DNA from: Ophiobolus disseminans
Lineage: Eukaryota > Ascomycota > Dothideomycetes > Pleosporales > Phaeosphaeriaceae
Assembly (NCBI GenBank): GCA_010093685.1
Contig: MU006238.1
Coordinates: 4,129-68,128, forward strand
Direction of reading: 5' to 3'
DNA: 64,000 bases
Every line of letters begins with the position of its first letter. Position 1 is the first letter of the stretch. The position numbers and the translations under genes are program-made. Below are positions 10,897-22,891 of the stretch, piece by piece. The notes beneath the pieces are model-generated. The model had not been told where the DNA came from, searched no databases, and was given only the letters and a program-made list of their open reading frames with translations.

Positions 10897-12549
10897 CTAA
10901 CCTCCTCTCGCTTTCGCAATTGTGCGCTTCCCCACAACTACAAGATCGAAGTCGACATTCAACCACTTCCTCCTAGTATGTTCAGGCTCAGGAATCTCTC
11001 CGGTGGCCTTCTTGTCCAGTTTCGGGAAGCATAACCAGAGAAGCAGCAGCACCGCCAGCACGGCCAGGATGATGGGTTGGAGGACGCTGACCCCTTTGGC
11101 TTGAGCTAGCGAGCCGATGGCAAAAGGAAGCGCAGCTCCGCCTCCGCCACCAAAAGCTGCTGCAAACCCAATGGCCGAGACGTGGAGGTAGGAAGGCAGA
11201 ACTTTCGTAGCTGCTACCACAACAGCGGGAAACAAGGGACCGAGGAAGAAACCTTGCAGCGCTACGAAAATGGCGGACACGTGGAAGGAGGGGACAAGCC
11301 AGAACATGAGTTGACATACCATGGCGAGAATGATGTAGACCTGCCGATATGTTAACCGCACAAGTACAACGTATGAGAATTGACGGGGAATACCAATACG
11401 GCAAACTTCTCGCCAAGTTTGGGCGTAACAAAACCCAGGACTAATCGACCGACAGTGATTCCAGTCCAGAATCCCGTCGCCACCATGCCGGATGCAAACT
11501 CTCCTCCTGCACGCTCGCGTCGCATGAACGTGACAATCCAGCCACCTAGGGCGACCTCGGCGCCGACGTATCCAAGGAGGAAGATAGACGCGACCCAAGT
11601 AACGCGGCTCTTTAGTGCTGCTCTGAGACGGCTCTCGCCAGGGGCGTTGGAACGAGGATTCTGTTCTCGGTAAACTTGACCGGACGCGGGCCAGAAAGCC
11701 CAAAGTGATGTGGCGAGCTCAATGGCAGCACCCCCGAGCTGGTAAACCGTTAGCAAATGCGACACGATGGAATTGTGCACCCTTACCATGATATAGTAAA
11801 ACTCGTACCACTGCCACCCACTTTTCGCAATCAAAGTCGTCGCCGCCAGTGGACTGAGCACGGCACCCAACCCATAAAAACCATGCAAGAAACCCAGCAC
11901 CTCGTTCGAGTTCGCCATGTTGCCTGCCCAGGCATTCCAACCCGCGTCTTCAATCCCATTACCAAAGCCAGCGAGGATGAAAATGACTACCAAGACAGGG
12001 TACGGCGGGTGAAGAGCGATTCCAATGTACGCGGCCAGATGGCATACGGGTCCGAGAAAAGCGACTCCACGCTGACCAAAGTGCACGTGGATCCAGTTGT
12101 TGAGCAAAGCCGCGCCAACATAACCTCCTAGAGGAGAAAGGAAGACGAGCGACACAACCACATAGCTCAGGTGGTAGTACTCCTCCAAGTAGGGTATGAT
12201 GGCCTGGACAAGGTCAGTTCTTGTTGCACATGGTCACGCTCGAGTGAGGGCATACTCCATATGCAGCGTCATTTGCGCCCATGATCATGAAAGCAAACAG
12301 CGTGGCCAATGTTCGGTAGACATTGACCTTGGACTGATTCCATCGCTCGACAACGGAGACGGTCGTCGAGGGCTGCGGAAGAAATTCGGCGGCATCGATA
12401 TTCTTGCGGCTTTTTGTCGATAGTAGACGTCCTTCGTCTCGCAATGCGGCAGGTGTGACGGGCTGTAACTTAATGTTGGTATGCGACGCACTGTCTAGAG
12501 GCAGGTGCGTGCTTGATGGCTTCGTGGTTATGGTGTTCGTAGGCGACAT
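10897..12549 (-). CDS. Major facilitator superfamily transporter (499 aa, 4 exons)
   Basis: Exons 12549-12256, 12203-11787, 11738-11394 and 11340-10897 give 1500 bp in frame. A hydrophilic N-terminus of about 80 residues is followed by about 12 hydrophobic helices split by a central loop (EQNPRSNAPGESRLRAALKSR) around the middle, the usual 6+6 MFS arrangement. Segments such as GYVGAEVALGGWIVTFM and LGPLFPAVVVAATKVLP resemble the fungal FucP/BSC6-like branch. Plasma-membrane location and proton-coupled transport of a small solute are inferred from the family; the substrate is unknown. It is not a nitrate transporter of the NrtA/CrnA type: the nitrate signature was not found, and it is 6.5 kb from the nitrate genes. 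Short intergenic spaces separate it from both neighbours. Confidence 0.85.
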
Positions 12550-13043
12550 GATGTCTTAGTGGTGACGATGAAAGTTTTGTGGAATGAGAGGGACCCTGAA
12601 AGTCAATGAGCATGCGAAACGTTGAGATAAGGGAGGTTGTAATGCGGCCTCGACATTCTTATATCCCACTACCCCACAGTCGACTTGCATACAAGCCATC
12701 GCATGCTCTTGGCTCTGCGGTAGATTTTCGGGTATGCAACGTCAAACCTCATTGTGGCATTTTTAGGCCGAATTTTAGTGGCGATCTTGACCTCATTTGG
12801 CGAAGAAGTGCGAACACCTGGGCATGCGCGCAAAACCTTCAGCCGCAACTGCGAGGAACAGTATCCATCTAGACTGGGACGATTGAATAGAAAATAGAAT
12901 CCGCGTTTCCGGGCAAGTACATGTCGGCCCGGCTACATGTACCAGATGACTCTTGAGATGACATCATATCTCGCATTTCGCTCATCTAATCAAAAAGCCA
13001 CCAAGACCTGTTGAAAAGTACCTAGGTAGCTTCCAAGTGCTCT
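12550..13043. other. Intergenic, promoter side of the MFS gene
   Basis: About 490 bases between the start of the MFS gene and the stop of the peptidase gene. No convincing coding region, RNA gene or repeat is seen. Confidence 0.5.
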
Positions 13044-14547
13044 CTATCCAGGAAAGGGGTACACGGCAGGGCTCTTATAGCCGTTTTTACCAACCGTCCT
13101 GACACCAAAAATCACATTGTCTTTACTCAATGGCAGCGTAACAGCGCCGACCTTGCCCACATCCACCATATGTGTCCAGAGACTGTTCGCAACAGGTCGC
13201 CATACAACTTCATACCCATCAATGCTGGTGTGGTTTGAGATAACCCATTTGAGTCTCGTATCATTGTCCAAGACTGTCGTGTCAACTGTGACGTTGCGCG
13301 GCATACCAGGCGCCTCCGACAAGGACCACAAAGTAGCCAAGTTGACCTTCCCAATACGAGCGGTATACTCAAAGTCCACGAATTCGATGAGATCGCCATA
13401 CACAGTTCCATTTTCTGTGCGCAGGTCTTGATGCTGGTGGGCGAAGTTCTCGTTGGGTTCGGTATAGCGAATTGCTGGGTATCCGGCTTGCAAAAAGGGA
13501 GTGTGGTCGCCACCTCGAAGGAATCTGTCTAAACGATAGATGATGGCAATGTTCATTCCTGTAGCGTTGTTGCCGGCGACTTCAGCAGAGAAGCGAGCAA
13601 GCTCTCGTGCGGGGCTGTCGTTCTCGCCACCAATTTGAAGACGTTGTGCTGCTCGAGCGGTGGTTTCCGAAGGAGGCGGTCCTTGGGCAAAAGCGCGGAT
13701 GGTGTATGGATCCCTTTGACCTCGATCGCCGGTAGATGAGCCAACGATGTCGCAGTTCAGCATACCTTCCACGTTAGTGCTGGAGTTCTTGAGTGTACCA
13801 GCAAGGTACCCAGCACCATAGAGACCCTGCTCTTCGCCAGCTACGGCGGCTAAGATGATGGTGGATTTTGGCTGGCGTTTTGCTAGAACACGCGCAAGCT
13901 CCATTGCAACTGATGACTGTCAGTTAAGATACTTGACTAAACAGGTTGGTTAGCTCACTGGCTGTTCCGCTAGCATCGTCATTTGCTCCTGGTGAATCAG
14001 CTTCGTAGTTCAAGACATCTGTGACTCGGCTGTCGTAATGCCCTGTCATGACATATACTTTCTCGGGGGTTTCACTTCCTTTGATGGTTGCAACCACATT
14101 GGAGATGATGACAGGGAACGGGATTCTTGAGGCAATTGGCTGTAAATAGCTTTGCACCTCGACGGTCATCCTGCCTTCGCTTCCTTGGGCGTATTCACGC
14201 ATCTCAGATGCTATCCAGTCTCGTGCGGCATGTATACCCCTGGTACTGCTGTTGAATGTAGCAAGTGTGTGTCTGGTTCCAAATGACACAAGTTTTGTGA
14301 TGATGGCTTCGATGTTCGCAGGGTTGATTTCGTCCAGCATGGCTGCGACTTCCTCTTCTGGCACTTGTGGTACGAGCTCGACACCCACGTTCGACGGAGG
14401 CCATGCTGCACTGGCGCAGTTGGTGTAGCTTTCATCATTGATTGCAATCGGAGGCGCTAAGTCGCGCTCGAGGAGAGCTTCATGAGCATTGTGTGCAGAG
14501 GCAGTGGCCAACAAGGCGCTGCCGAGAATTGCATTCTTGAGGTACAT
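13044..14547 (-). CDS. Secreted M28-family zinc aminopeptidase (484 aa, 2 exons)
   Basis: Exons 14547-13959 and 13909-13044 splice to restore DDASGTAIAMEL across a 49-bp intron. The ATG at 14547 was preferred to an upstream in-frame ATG at 14631 because it puts a signal peptide (MYLKNAILGSALLATASA) at the N-terminus. M28 zinc ligands are visible: His and Asp in GHYDSR, Asp in ANDDASG, Glu pair in GEEQG, Asp in NCDIVG and His in GGDHTPF. The family hydrolyses N-terminal residues from peptides using two zinc ions. After the catalytic domain the last about 90 residues look like a fibronectin-III-type beta domain. It probably acts outside the cell in protein scavenging. All catalytic motifs are intact. 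Confidence 0.9.
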
Positions 14548-14597
14548 TGTGAAAGGTGTGAGATACCGGGTACGAGCCTCATAGCGTGGCCAGTATC

Positions 14598-14607
14598 GTT
14601 TATAAAC
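14598..14607 (-). promoter_or_regulatory. TATA-like box of the M28 peptidase gene
   Basis: The palindromic TTTATAAA lies about 55 bp upstream of the ATG at 14547, a normal distance for a fungal TATA element. It supports the downstream start over the one at 14631, which would overlap or precede it. Confidence 0.45.
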
Positions 14608-14914
14608 GCTTCCAATTTTCTTGCGCCACAATTGCGACGTTATGATGGTTCTTCAGGAGACGGCTGCGTGTTACGGCGGCCAAGGCCATAACGAACTTCC
14701 CCTGCGAGTTAGAGCGACGAAATCGTCTTGGGTACCCCTCAAAAGTCTACAGGCGAATTTCAAGATAGACTACTCCCGCGGCTCGGCAGCTCTAGCTTAC
14801 CGGATATGGTGATGCTATCGACAGGGTAGATCATGGCCTAGATAGGCAGGTGCAATAGGCCAAAGACGTCGACATGGCATCCGAGAGTGCAGATATTTCG
14901 TAGTGGTACACCGT

Positions 14915-15494
14915 TCATCCGATTCTCTGCTTTCTCCTCACCCATAGATGCATCTCTTCACCCCCAGCTTCGGCTGGTCTCTGCTGCACTTCCCAAACTT
15001 GGAGCTTGTAGCTCCCACGATCTGACTTTCCAGTGTGGAGATCGAAGGACCAGTCGTGCTGAGGACATGTTATTCCTGAGCTAAGGAGCACACCAAAGTC
15101 CTCGATGTCGAAGGGGGTGCCATTGGAGAGCGGGTAAGATGAGTGTGGGCACTCCTGGGGAACGTCAATGGATGCCTAGTGAGATTTGAGAAACGGGGCG
15201 TACATGGTTGATTGCGACAAATTTGCCATTGTACTGGAAGACCATGACTTGGTCCTTGGAGTCTCCGTTTTCAGCGTCTTTCCAGTCGTCGATGGCTACT
15301 TGGGTAGCCTGGGAGCTGTCTTGGCGTGGCACGTGGAAGATGCGGCATCCCGGGGTGAGGGCATCTCCGCACAACCTCCGCTCAGCAACACGGGCGGAGT
15401 CGTCGACGTTGGGGTATGACGAGACCGGGCCGACACAGAACCACGCATCGCCTGCGCGTGACGGGCGAGCGAAGGGGTTGACGAGGAAGGACAT
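14915..15494 (-). CDS. Soluble Rieske-type [2Fe-2S] protein (176 aa, 2 exons)
   Basis: Exons 15494-15204 and 15154-14915 flank a 49-bp phase-0 intron. Exon 2 carries the cluster-binding pair: C-P-H at its start and C-P-Q-H-D-W about 28 residues later, so two Cys and two His ligands are present. The upstream part (QVMVFQYNGKFVAINH) is the usual entry strand of a Rieske domain. No oxygenase catalytic domain, membrane segment or signal peptide is seen, so this is a stand-alone electron-transfer ferredoxin-like protein; the partner is unknown. It starts 220 bp from BOS1 on the opposite strand and probably shares its promoter region. Confidence 0.85.
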
Positions 15495-15714
15495 TGCCTG
15501 TGTTGGACGATGGAGAAGGTGCTGAGGTTCACTTTTAGCGTGACTAAGCGGCGCGAGCTCCCTCCTCGCAGTGATGCAATGTGTTCAGTACGCCGGGAGT
15601 TGCCTACAAGGCCGCACCGATTACTTAAACACATGTGAGGTTGCCTACGTGGTCTACCGCACATAGCAGCATTGTATTGAAGACACAACGTGAGCGTGTG
15701 GTGCAGTTGTCACA
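15495..15714. promoter_or_regulatory. Short divergent promoter shared by the Rieske gene and BOS1
   Basis: Only 220 bp separate the two start codons, which point away from each other. Both upstream signals must fit here, so coordinated or mutually constrained expression is likely. No TATA box stands out. Confidence 0.6.
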
Positions 15715-16584
15715 ATGGTCAGTCACCCCCGTCTGCGTCGGCCGTCGCGCCCGACTCACGTCGCAACAGAACGCCCTCTTCAACTCGGCCCTGCGCCAGT
15801 CGACGTCGATACGTAAGGACCTCGACCAATTCGCCGACACGGCGGCGCCCTCGCCCCACCTGCAGGCACAGCTCAATGCCTCGCTCACCACTTTTGCGCG
15901 CACCATCGACGACTACGGCAAGCTCGCCCGGCAGGAGCCCGTCCAGACGAAGCAGGAGAAGGCGGCTGAGCGGCTGAAGAATTTCCGCAGCGAGCTTGAG
16001 GAGTACAGGGGCAGCTTCAAGCGCATAAAGAGCGCGAATGAGGACGTGGTGCGCTCCTTCCTCATAGCATCGGGAGGTGCCCTGGCTAACACGCACAGCA
16101 AACAATGGAAGCGCGCACCGAGCTGCTCGGCCGCCGCCCTCACCACGCCGCCACGCCCGAGAACCCCTACGCGCTGCCCAACGCCGCCGCCGCCGCGGCG
16201 CACCACTCGCCCTTTGCGCCCCAGTCCTACGACCCCAACGGCCCCTACCGCCCCAACGCGTACTCGGCCGGCGCACCCCCGGGTGGCGAGTACGACCGCG
16301 AGGGCCGCGTCCTGCGCGAAAACACCTTCTTCAAGCACACGTCGGACCAGCTTGATGAGTTCCTCGACCGCGGACGCGCCGTCCTGGGCGACCTCGGCGA
16401 CCAGCGGGAGATGCTCAAGGGGACCCAGAAGCGCCTGTACACGGTAGCGAACACGCTGGGCATCAGCGGGGACACGATTCGCATGGTCGAGCGGCGGGCC
16501 AAGCAGGACAAGTGGATCTTCTGGACCGGCGTCGTCGTCTTCTTCCTGTTCTGCTGGCTCGTCATACACTACTTGCGGCCATGA
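15715..16584 (+). CDS. BOS1: Golgi v-SNARE Bos1/membrin (255 aa, 3 exons)
   Basis: BOS1 is a Qb-SNARE for ER-to-Golgi vesicle fusion. Exon 1 is just the start codon (15715-15717). Intron 15718-15769 runs from GTCAGT to CAACAG with a CTCAC branch site. Exon 2 (15770-16048) then makes the N-terminus MNALFNSALRQS, close to yeast Bos1 (MNALYNHAVKQ). Exon 3 is 16099-16584. The N-terminal helices are followed by a Pro/Ala/Tyr-rich linker. The SNARE motif is near residues 165-225 (TSDQLDEFLDRGRAVLGDL), and a C-terminal membrane anchor (WIFWTGVVVFFLFCWLVIHY) ends the protein. Without the first intron the ATG frame does not continue into the Bos1 frame, so the one-codon exon is needed. Confidence 0.88.
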
Positions 16585-16739
16585 GTCTTCTGCCGTCATT
16601 TGCATTAGCGGGGTGTACGGCGTTGTCAGCAGCATGCGTGCACAGTCTGGAAATTGTGTGAATATGTACTACCAATTGAGCATATATAGAGCTTGGGACA
16701 TTCATCAACCTAGAGCAAGAACTTCCACCCGCTGGACAT

Positions 16740-17627
16740 TCATCTCATATACTCCAGTTGCTTGACACGCCGCTTCACTGCCTCAAGTTCGATAGCCTGC
16801 GCCAGTTGTTCACATTGGATTGCTTCAGCCTCGTCCAAGTAGTCATTCACCGGCAGCCTTGTTGGCGACATTGACGGAGAAGGCCAAGCTGACTGCAGGG
16901 GCCGTCCGACCCGGAGATCATCAAGGCTGCGAAATCTTCGAAGTCCGGCTGCGGGCAATGCCCGCGGATCCCATCCGGGCAGCTCCAAAAGTGCTCGTCT
17001 GCCATGGTGCGGCCGCAGTGGATAGTGGCCGTAATATGGAGGAAAGTCCCACCCACTCGCCAGGCCGCTTCCAATGTCAGTCAACTGGTCTATCAATTGC
17101 TGAAGCTCGTACTCAGGTACCAGATTTCGAAGCTCGCACAAGCCCAGACACCACTCAGGTAAATGAAGCGGCTCTTCGTACTCGACGATGCGGCGCACTT
17201 TGTGCTCAACGAAGCTGCCGAGGGCGCTCGCAAGCCGGGTTGAGTGTGTGCAAAATGCAACAACACAGAGAATCAAGAACCGATTCCTGGTTCTGTACAG
17301 CCCGCGGTAATCCGTGCCCAATCTTTCCTCCTTCAAGAACTGCTCCATCATGTCCTTGACTCGCCCCTCTCTCGACCCCCAAGAATGTTCGAAACCCCAA
17401 CCACTGAGGACTTTGAACAGGTCTTCTAGTGCATCAAAAACGTGATGTGTTCGAACAGGTACGCTGGTATGGCCAGTGAGGCGGACCTTGAGTTCTCCAG
17501 CGAGAGGTCCAAGATCGACGTGGTTATGCCAATGGTAAAGGGCTGCAAGACCCGGGAACCATTTCTCGAACGTGACTAGATCGAAGCGGATGTTCCGAGT
17601 GCCGACTCGCACATATAGGATCGACAT
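16740..17627 (-). CDS. Hypothetical protein, 295 aa, single exon
   Basis: An uninterrupted reading frame with good start and host-like codon use, but no domain I recognise. The first 30 residues (ILYVRVGTRNIRFDLVTFEKWFPGL) look like a compact beta-helix start, reminiscent of the short BTB-like proteins common in Dothideomycetes, though the match is weak. A Pro/Arg-rich low-complexity section lies near residues 195-250 and a short coiled coil (EAEAIQCEQLAQAIELEAVKRR) ends it. It has no signal peptide or membrane segment. It faces BOS1 tail-to-tail across about 155 bp. Confidence 0.65.
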   Translation of the reverse strand: MSILYVRVGTRNIRFDLVTFEKWFPGLAALYHWHNHVDLGPLAGELKVRLTGHTSVPVRTHHVFDALEDLFKVLSGWGFEHSWGSREGRVKDMMEQFLKEERLGTDYRGLYRTRNRFLILCVVAFCTHSTRLASALGSFVEHKVRRIVEYEEPLHLPEWCLGLCELRNLVPEYELQQLIDQLTDIGSGLASGWDFPPYYGHYPLRPHHGRRALLELPGWDPRALPAAGLRRFRSLDDLRVGRPLQSAWPSPSMSPTRLPVNDYLDEAEAIQCEQLAQAIELEAVKRRVKQLEYMR

Positions 17628-19073
17628 TCCACCAGTGTCAGGATGCGCTTGGTCTCTTTTAACGGTGAGATATTGGCAGCATAATAATGTAAGTTGAGCT
17701 CACTTCAATAGTTCAGCGGTGGAGACTGAGACAACGACTTCTGACTCTATATACCTTCTGTCAGATGGTCAGCCTCGCATTTCTTCGGTCTCCTCCGAAT
17801 TGGCGTGAGACTTTTGCCTCGGTGCCAGTCACACAGTTTGTTTGCTGTCTGCTTGAGCGGCGCTTGGGCACTGCCCCGGACTACGCATGCCCAACCACTC
17901 CCTAACACAAAAGCGCTTGTTGGAAGATTGCACGAACACGTCAGTGTATCCTGTTTTCCCGTCAGTCTTCCGAAGCGTCACCAGTCATCCTTACCGGGAG
18001 CCTCATCCGATCTGTCTGTTAGCGACAACACGGCAGGTTACCGGCATCCGATGATTGGATGTATACAACTGAGCCGTCATGGCTCGCACTATAGTCATGC
18101 ACCACACTGGTTGAGTTCCAGGCGTATTCACGCATGACTCTCCAGAGACACTAAGTTTCATGAACAAAAGCATGTGTTGCGATTGGATGCGACTACGTTT
18201 TACATCCTAATTTCGTGTAACGGACCATTGACACTGAGTTGGCTACTCAACAAAGGCCACGCACACTGTGACAGACATGGTAGTTTGGCAGCTGTCAGCG
18301 CACACCGCAAGGCACAGTCGGCTGAGCGATCATCAAGAGGCTCACTGTCGGTCCGCAACTACTTTATGAGATCACCTGGCCAATGGCCTTAGAATAAAAA
18401 AACAATCAGTACGAGTGCCCGATGCGCTCCTACATAGACTGTGTTCAGTACGCAAGACCTAGCCATGGCGCTAGCGTGTATCAACAGTGGAGGGACCCGT
18501 TGACTAACCTTGAGTGAATATGCACATGGATATCGCCTCAAACTCAACAGCAACGGGCGTGACCAGTTGAGCGGTGAGTGCACTGCACCGCGTTCATATT
18601 GAGAAGAAACACCAGCTGGCATCCCATCAACATCACTAGGACCTTTGACTGTGGAACACATCAGTCCTACGAGAAGTGGAATGTCACACGAAAGATGCTG
18701 CCTGTAGTCACGTATGGCATACCGGAAAACTGGAAAGCAGATCGCGACGATCCAAAATATATACCACTCAATCAAGTGCAATGGGGAACATCGGATGCGA
18801 AAAGGTACTGCCACGAAATGCCACCAGCTGGTTGAAAGTCATCTCATGAGCTCGCACACGAGCCAACTACGATTTGCGCTTGCATCGTGACCTTAACACG
18901 GCTTATTCTGCTCTAGTCAAATTCAAAGTAACCATACGCGGCCGCAGCAGTGGTGAAGCAGTAGCGTCATTCAAGTCGTAGATGTATGTGTTCATCAAAC
19001 TACCATTGGGAATCTTAACAAAAGCTACACCAGCGCCCAACAACGCCTTACCAAATGCCACGCATGCTCCACC
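17628..19073. other. Intergenic, 1.4 kb without a supported gene
   Basis: Open frames such as 17805-18137 and 18578-18835 (plus) and 18389-18814 (minus) are short, overlap one another and show no domain, signal peptide or splice pattern. The end near 19000 is the 3' flank of the nitrite reductase gene. Confidence 0.5.
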
Positions 19074-22000
19074 CTACCAGTCCAACCCACCAGCACCCCT
19101 CTCACCCCCAGCCAAAATCATAGCCGCCTTGCCCTTCTCCCCCAAGCCGCCCTCCAGATGCGAGACCTGCGTGCCCTTCCTGCCCTTCAACTTCAGACGT
19201 TCGAGCTTCTTATCCAACGCCACAAACGGATCCTCGCTCTCCGTCTTCTTGATCTTGAACTTCTCGGTGCCCAACACGCTGTCCAGCTCCTCCACGCTCG
19301 GCAACTTAACGTACAGCCAGCCGTCGCCGCGCTCTTCGATGGGGAATACCGCAATGTTGACCGACTCGTCGTTTGCGCACTTGCCAGCACTGTCGCCGCT
19401 GAGCTCGTAATTGCGCTTGTGGAAGGGGCAAGAGACCCAGAGTTTGTTGTTTGCGACGTCTTCGCCAATGAGGCCGTCGGAGAGCACAAAGGCGCGTTTG
19501 TGCGGGCACATTTGCTGTGTGCAGTAGTATTTGCCACGGACTTTGAAGACGGCGAGTTGTGTGTCGCCGCGCTTGATGGCTTTGCTGTCGCCCGTGTCGG
19601 TGTCCTTGAACTCGTCGGCTTTGACGAGCGGTTGCCATGAGAGTTCGCTCCATTTGTGGCCGCGGAAGTCTTCCGTGACAGAGTCCTTAGGCCAGTAGCT
19701 TGGGCGCTCTTGGTTGCGTTCCTGAGTGGGCTCAATTGTGTCGTTGATGTTTTCGGAGGTGTTGGCGAATTGGGAGAACCAGGAGCGCTTCTTGGGATCT
19801 TTGAGGACTTCGGTCCACTCGCAGAAGAAGGTTCCGACAAGATCCTCCATTTGCTTCTCTAGGTCTGCGCAGATACCGAGTTTGTCCTCAAGGATGACTT
19901 CTTGTAGATACTTGATACCGCCGGGAAGGTTCTCCATCCATCGGGCTGTTCGCTGGAGCTTGTCGGCCGTGCGGATGTAAAAGGAGAGGTAGCGGTCGAG
20001 GATTGGCACAATGTCATCCGGTGGGACGTCCTTGGCCAGTAGTTCTGAGTGCCGGGGTTTCGCACCACCGTTACCACCGACAAAGATGTTGAAGCCCTTC
20101 TCTGTGGCGATGAGACCAAAGTCCTTGTTTTGAGCTTCGGCGCACTCGCGTACGCAGCCCGATACTCCACCCTTGATCTTGTGCGGTCCACGGATCGACT
20201 TGTATCGCTCTTCCAAACGCACGGCCATGCCCACACTGTCACCAATACCAAAACGGCACCATGTAGTTCCGACGCACGACTTGACTGTTCGTAGGGACTT
20301 CGCGTATGCATGGCCAGACTCCATGCCACCATCAATCAGCTCTTGCCAGATATCGGGAAGATCCTGTTTCCGAGCACCGAACATGTCGATTCGCTGACCA
20401 CCAGTAATCTTGGTGTATAGATTGTACTTCTTCGCCACCATGCCGATAACAATAAGTTTCTCGGGAGTAATCTCTCCTCCGGACACACGCGGGACGACTG
20501 AGAATGTACCGTTGCGCTGGATGTTGGCCAAGAACCTGTCGTTTGTTTCTTGCAGACCTCTCCGATCTAGATCGAGCAAATGCTTGTTGTACAGAGATGC
20601 AATGATGGATCCAATCGTAGGCTTGCAGGCTTCGCAACCTAGCGAGTTCGGGCTTGTGCCGCACTCTTTCATGACTGCCGAAAATTCCGTGAGATTCTTG
20701 ACGTAGATGATGTTAAACAAGTCGGCGCGAGAGAGTTCGAAATGCGGGCAAATATGGTTCTTGACTTCTTGACCCATCGACATCATGGTCTTGTTGAAGA
20801 TCGTTTGAACAAGCGGCATACAGCCACCACAGCCAGTGCCGGCCTTGGTGCAAGACTTGACGTCGCCGATGCTCTTGCAGGTTCCATCCTTCACAGAATT
20901 CACCACATCGCCTTTCGTCACATTGTGACATGAGCAGATTTGGGTGTCGTCTGTAAGATCTGAGCCGTCGTCTTCCCCTTTCTGCGCTCCAATGATCAGT
21001 TCGCTTGGCGGTAGCTCCAACTGCTTCTGGTTCTTTACCATTGGCACGAGCTTGATATAGTCTCTTGTGTCGCCAATCATCATGCCGCCTAGTAGGTATT
21101 TTCCGTCCATGGTGAACAGGTACTTCTTGTACACTTGCTGGAAGGGATCTTTGTAGGTTAAGGCCTTCACTGGAGGTGGTGCTGGTCCGTCCGTCAGGTT
21201 CTTGACCTTGTCTCGTGTTGACGTCCCATTCTCACCTTTGCCCTCCTTCTTGTCCGCTCGAGGTCGACCGGGCATGTTCTTTGGTCCGTCGCGGTCGGCG
21301 AAGAAGTCACCGAAACTGGCGACCTCGACGCCGAGAAGCTTAAGTTTCGTACTTAGATCTGGGCTCTTGAACTTCCGTGGTGCATGCGCCTTCGCCTGTG
21401 TGAGATTGAAAGCCAAAACGTCCGCCTGCTCCACGCCGGGTGCGATGAGTCCAAAGGTTTGATTTTCCCAGCTCGCGCATTCGCCAATGGCATAAATGTC
21501 CGATTTTGAAGTCGCCAGGTCGGATCCCACAACAATACCACCCCCTCGGTCAGCACACTTGATCCCCGACTTTCGTGCTAGTTCATCACGTGCCTTGATA
21601 CCGATTGCGAAGCATATGCAAGAGCAGTCCATCTCGTCGCCATCTTCGAATACAACTCCCTTGACAAAGTTGCCCTCGGTCGTCAGGATTTTGCCAACTC
21701 TTTTGCTGAGCATAACGTCAAGGCCGAGCGCTCTGACTTGCTCGACTACCATGCCGCCAGCGTCGCCGTCAAGCTGCCTCGATAACACCCATCGGTTTCG
21801 CTCAATAAGCTTTACTTGGCCAAAGTCTTCGAGATCCATCATTGCGTGTGCTGCTTCCAAGCCCAACAATCCTCCTCCAACAACGGTACCGGTGGTACCT
21901 TTCCTTGTCGCTGAGAAATCAATGAGCTTCTGAAGGTCTTCGATTGTTCGGTACACAAAAACACCCTTTGCATCGTGGCCAGGCGTATGTCTTGGTAGTA

Positions 22001-22659
22001 AGGCATCCGATCCAGTTGCGAGGACCAGGATATCGTATGAAACAGTGTCGTTTGAAGAAGTTTTGACGGTCTTCTTCTCTGAATCGATCTCCGTGACCAT
22101 CGTATTTAGGTGGTAGTTCAAGGATCCTTCCGGCATCGATGAGTACTGGACATAATTAGCTTTGCAATCGCAGGCGCATCTAAATTCATGTTCTTACCCA
22201 TTCCTTGGGGTTAAGATATAAATTCTCAACCACTCGATGCTGGAAGAAGCTTGTCAATCCAACGCGATTGTACGCAAGATGTGGTTCCTCGCCAATGACC
22301 ACAACATCATACTCTCTTCGTTTCACATCATACTTCATCAATTTCTCGCTGTTCTCTCATCAATCTCAGTTTTCCAACACTTACACAGCATGCACTTACA
22401 TGAATGCAATGCCGACCATTCCTAATCCTACAACAACGACTTTCTTCCGCTTGCCATCGCTATTGATCTCACCTTTCTTTTCCAGATCTGCCACCTTTTC
22501 GGGTAGTTTGTTTGCTTCTGGATCATTCCATTCCGCATTCGAAATGTTGCCGTCTTTCGACCCCCATGTCGCCGTAACATGGCGATCTCCTGGCGGGGAA
22601 TGTGATTCGCCTGATGAAGGCTCGATGCCGTGTGTGATAATCGGCTCGGTCTCCGCCAT
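19074..22659 (-). CDS. niiA: Assimilatory NAD(P)H-nitrite reductase (1160 aa, 3 exons)
   Basis: Reduces nitrite to ammonium in the cytosol with six electrons from NAD(P)H. Exons 22659-22400, 22348-22198 and 22145-19074 total 3483 bp. Start at 22659 (MAETEPIITHG) gives a normal length for fungal NiiA. Domains in order: hydrophilic N-terminus; FAD/NAD-binding half starting VVVVGLGMVGIAFI, with a second nucleotide fold near GTVVGGGLLGLEAAHAM; a BFD-like [2Fe-2S] site (CSCHNVTKGD...GTGCGGC); two sulfite/nitrite reductase half-domains with the sirohaem/[4Fe-4S] Cys pairs CVGTTWC and GCVREC; and a C-terminal Rieske-like domain with CPH and CPFH. All cofactor ligands seem intact. It lies 995 bp downstream of niaD on the same strand, and its upstream region carries NirA and GATA motifs. 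Confidence 0.97.
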
Positions 22660-22891
22660 CGTGGAAATTGTTGTCCAAGATTCAAAACCGAGTTCTCGAG
22701 CGTCGAATACGCACGCGCGGCAAGATGATGAGGTGCTTCTCAAGGTAGTGCTCAAGGAGACGCGAAAGGAGGCGCAAAGCAACTGGCAAACCACAACAAA
22801 GTGTTCGCGTTTTCAAAGTAAGAAGTGAGAATAGGAAAGCAAGATCACAACTCGTTCAAGAAAGACAAAAGCTACTCAAACGACTCCACGT

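Noticed and set aside
10897..12549. MFS gene as a nitrate transporter of the niiA/niaD cluster
   Set aside because: Sequence pattern is of the FucP/BSC6-like branch, nitrate signature motifs were not found, and several unrelated genes separate it from niiA.
15719..16635. Long minus-strand frames rich in Arg, Gly and Ala opposite BOS1
   Set aside because: They are antisense to a recognised SNARE gene; the open frame results from the GC-rich linker of BOS1.
19158..19862. Plus-strand frames opposite the niiA C-terminus
   Set aside because: Antisense shadows of the Rieske-like and reductase domains of niiA.
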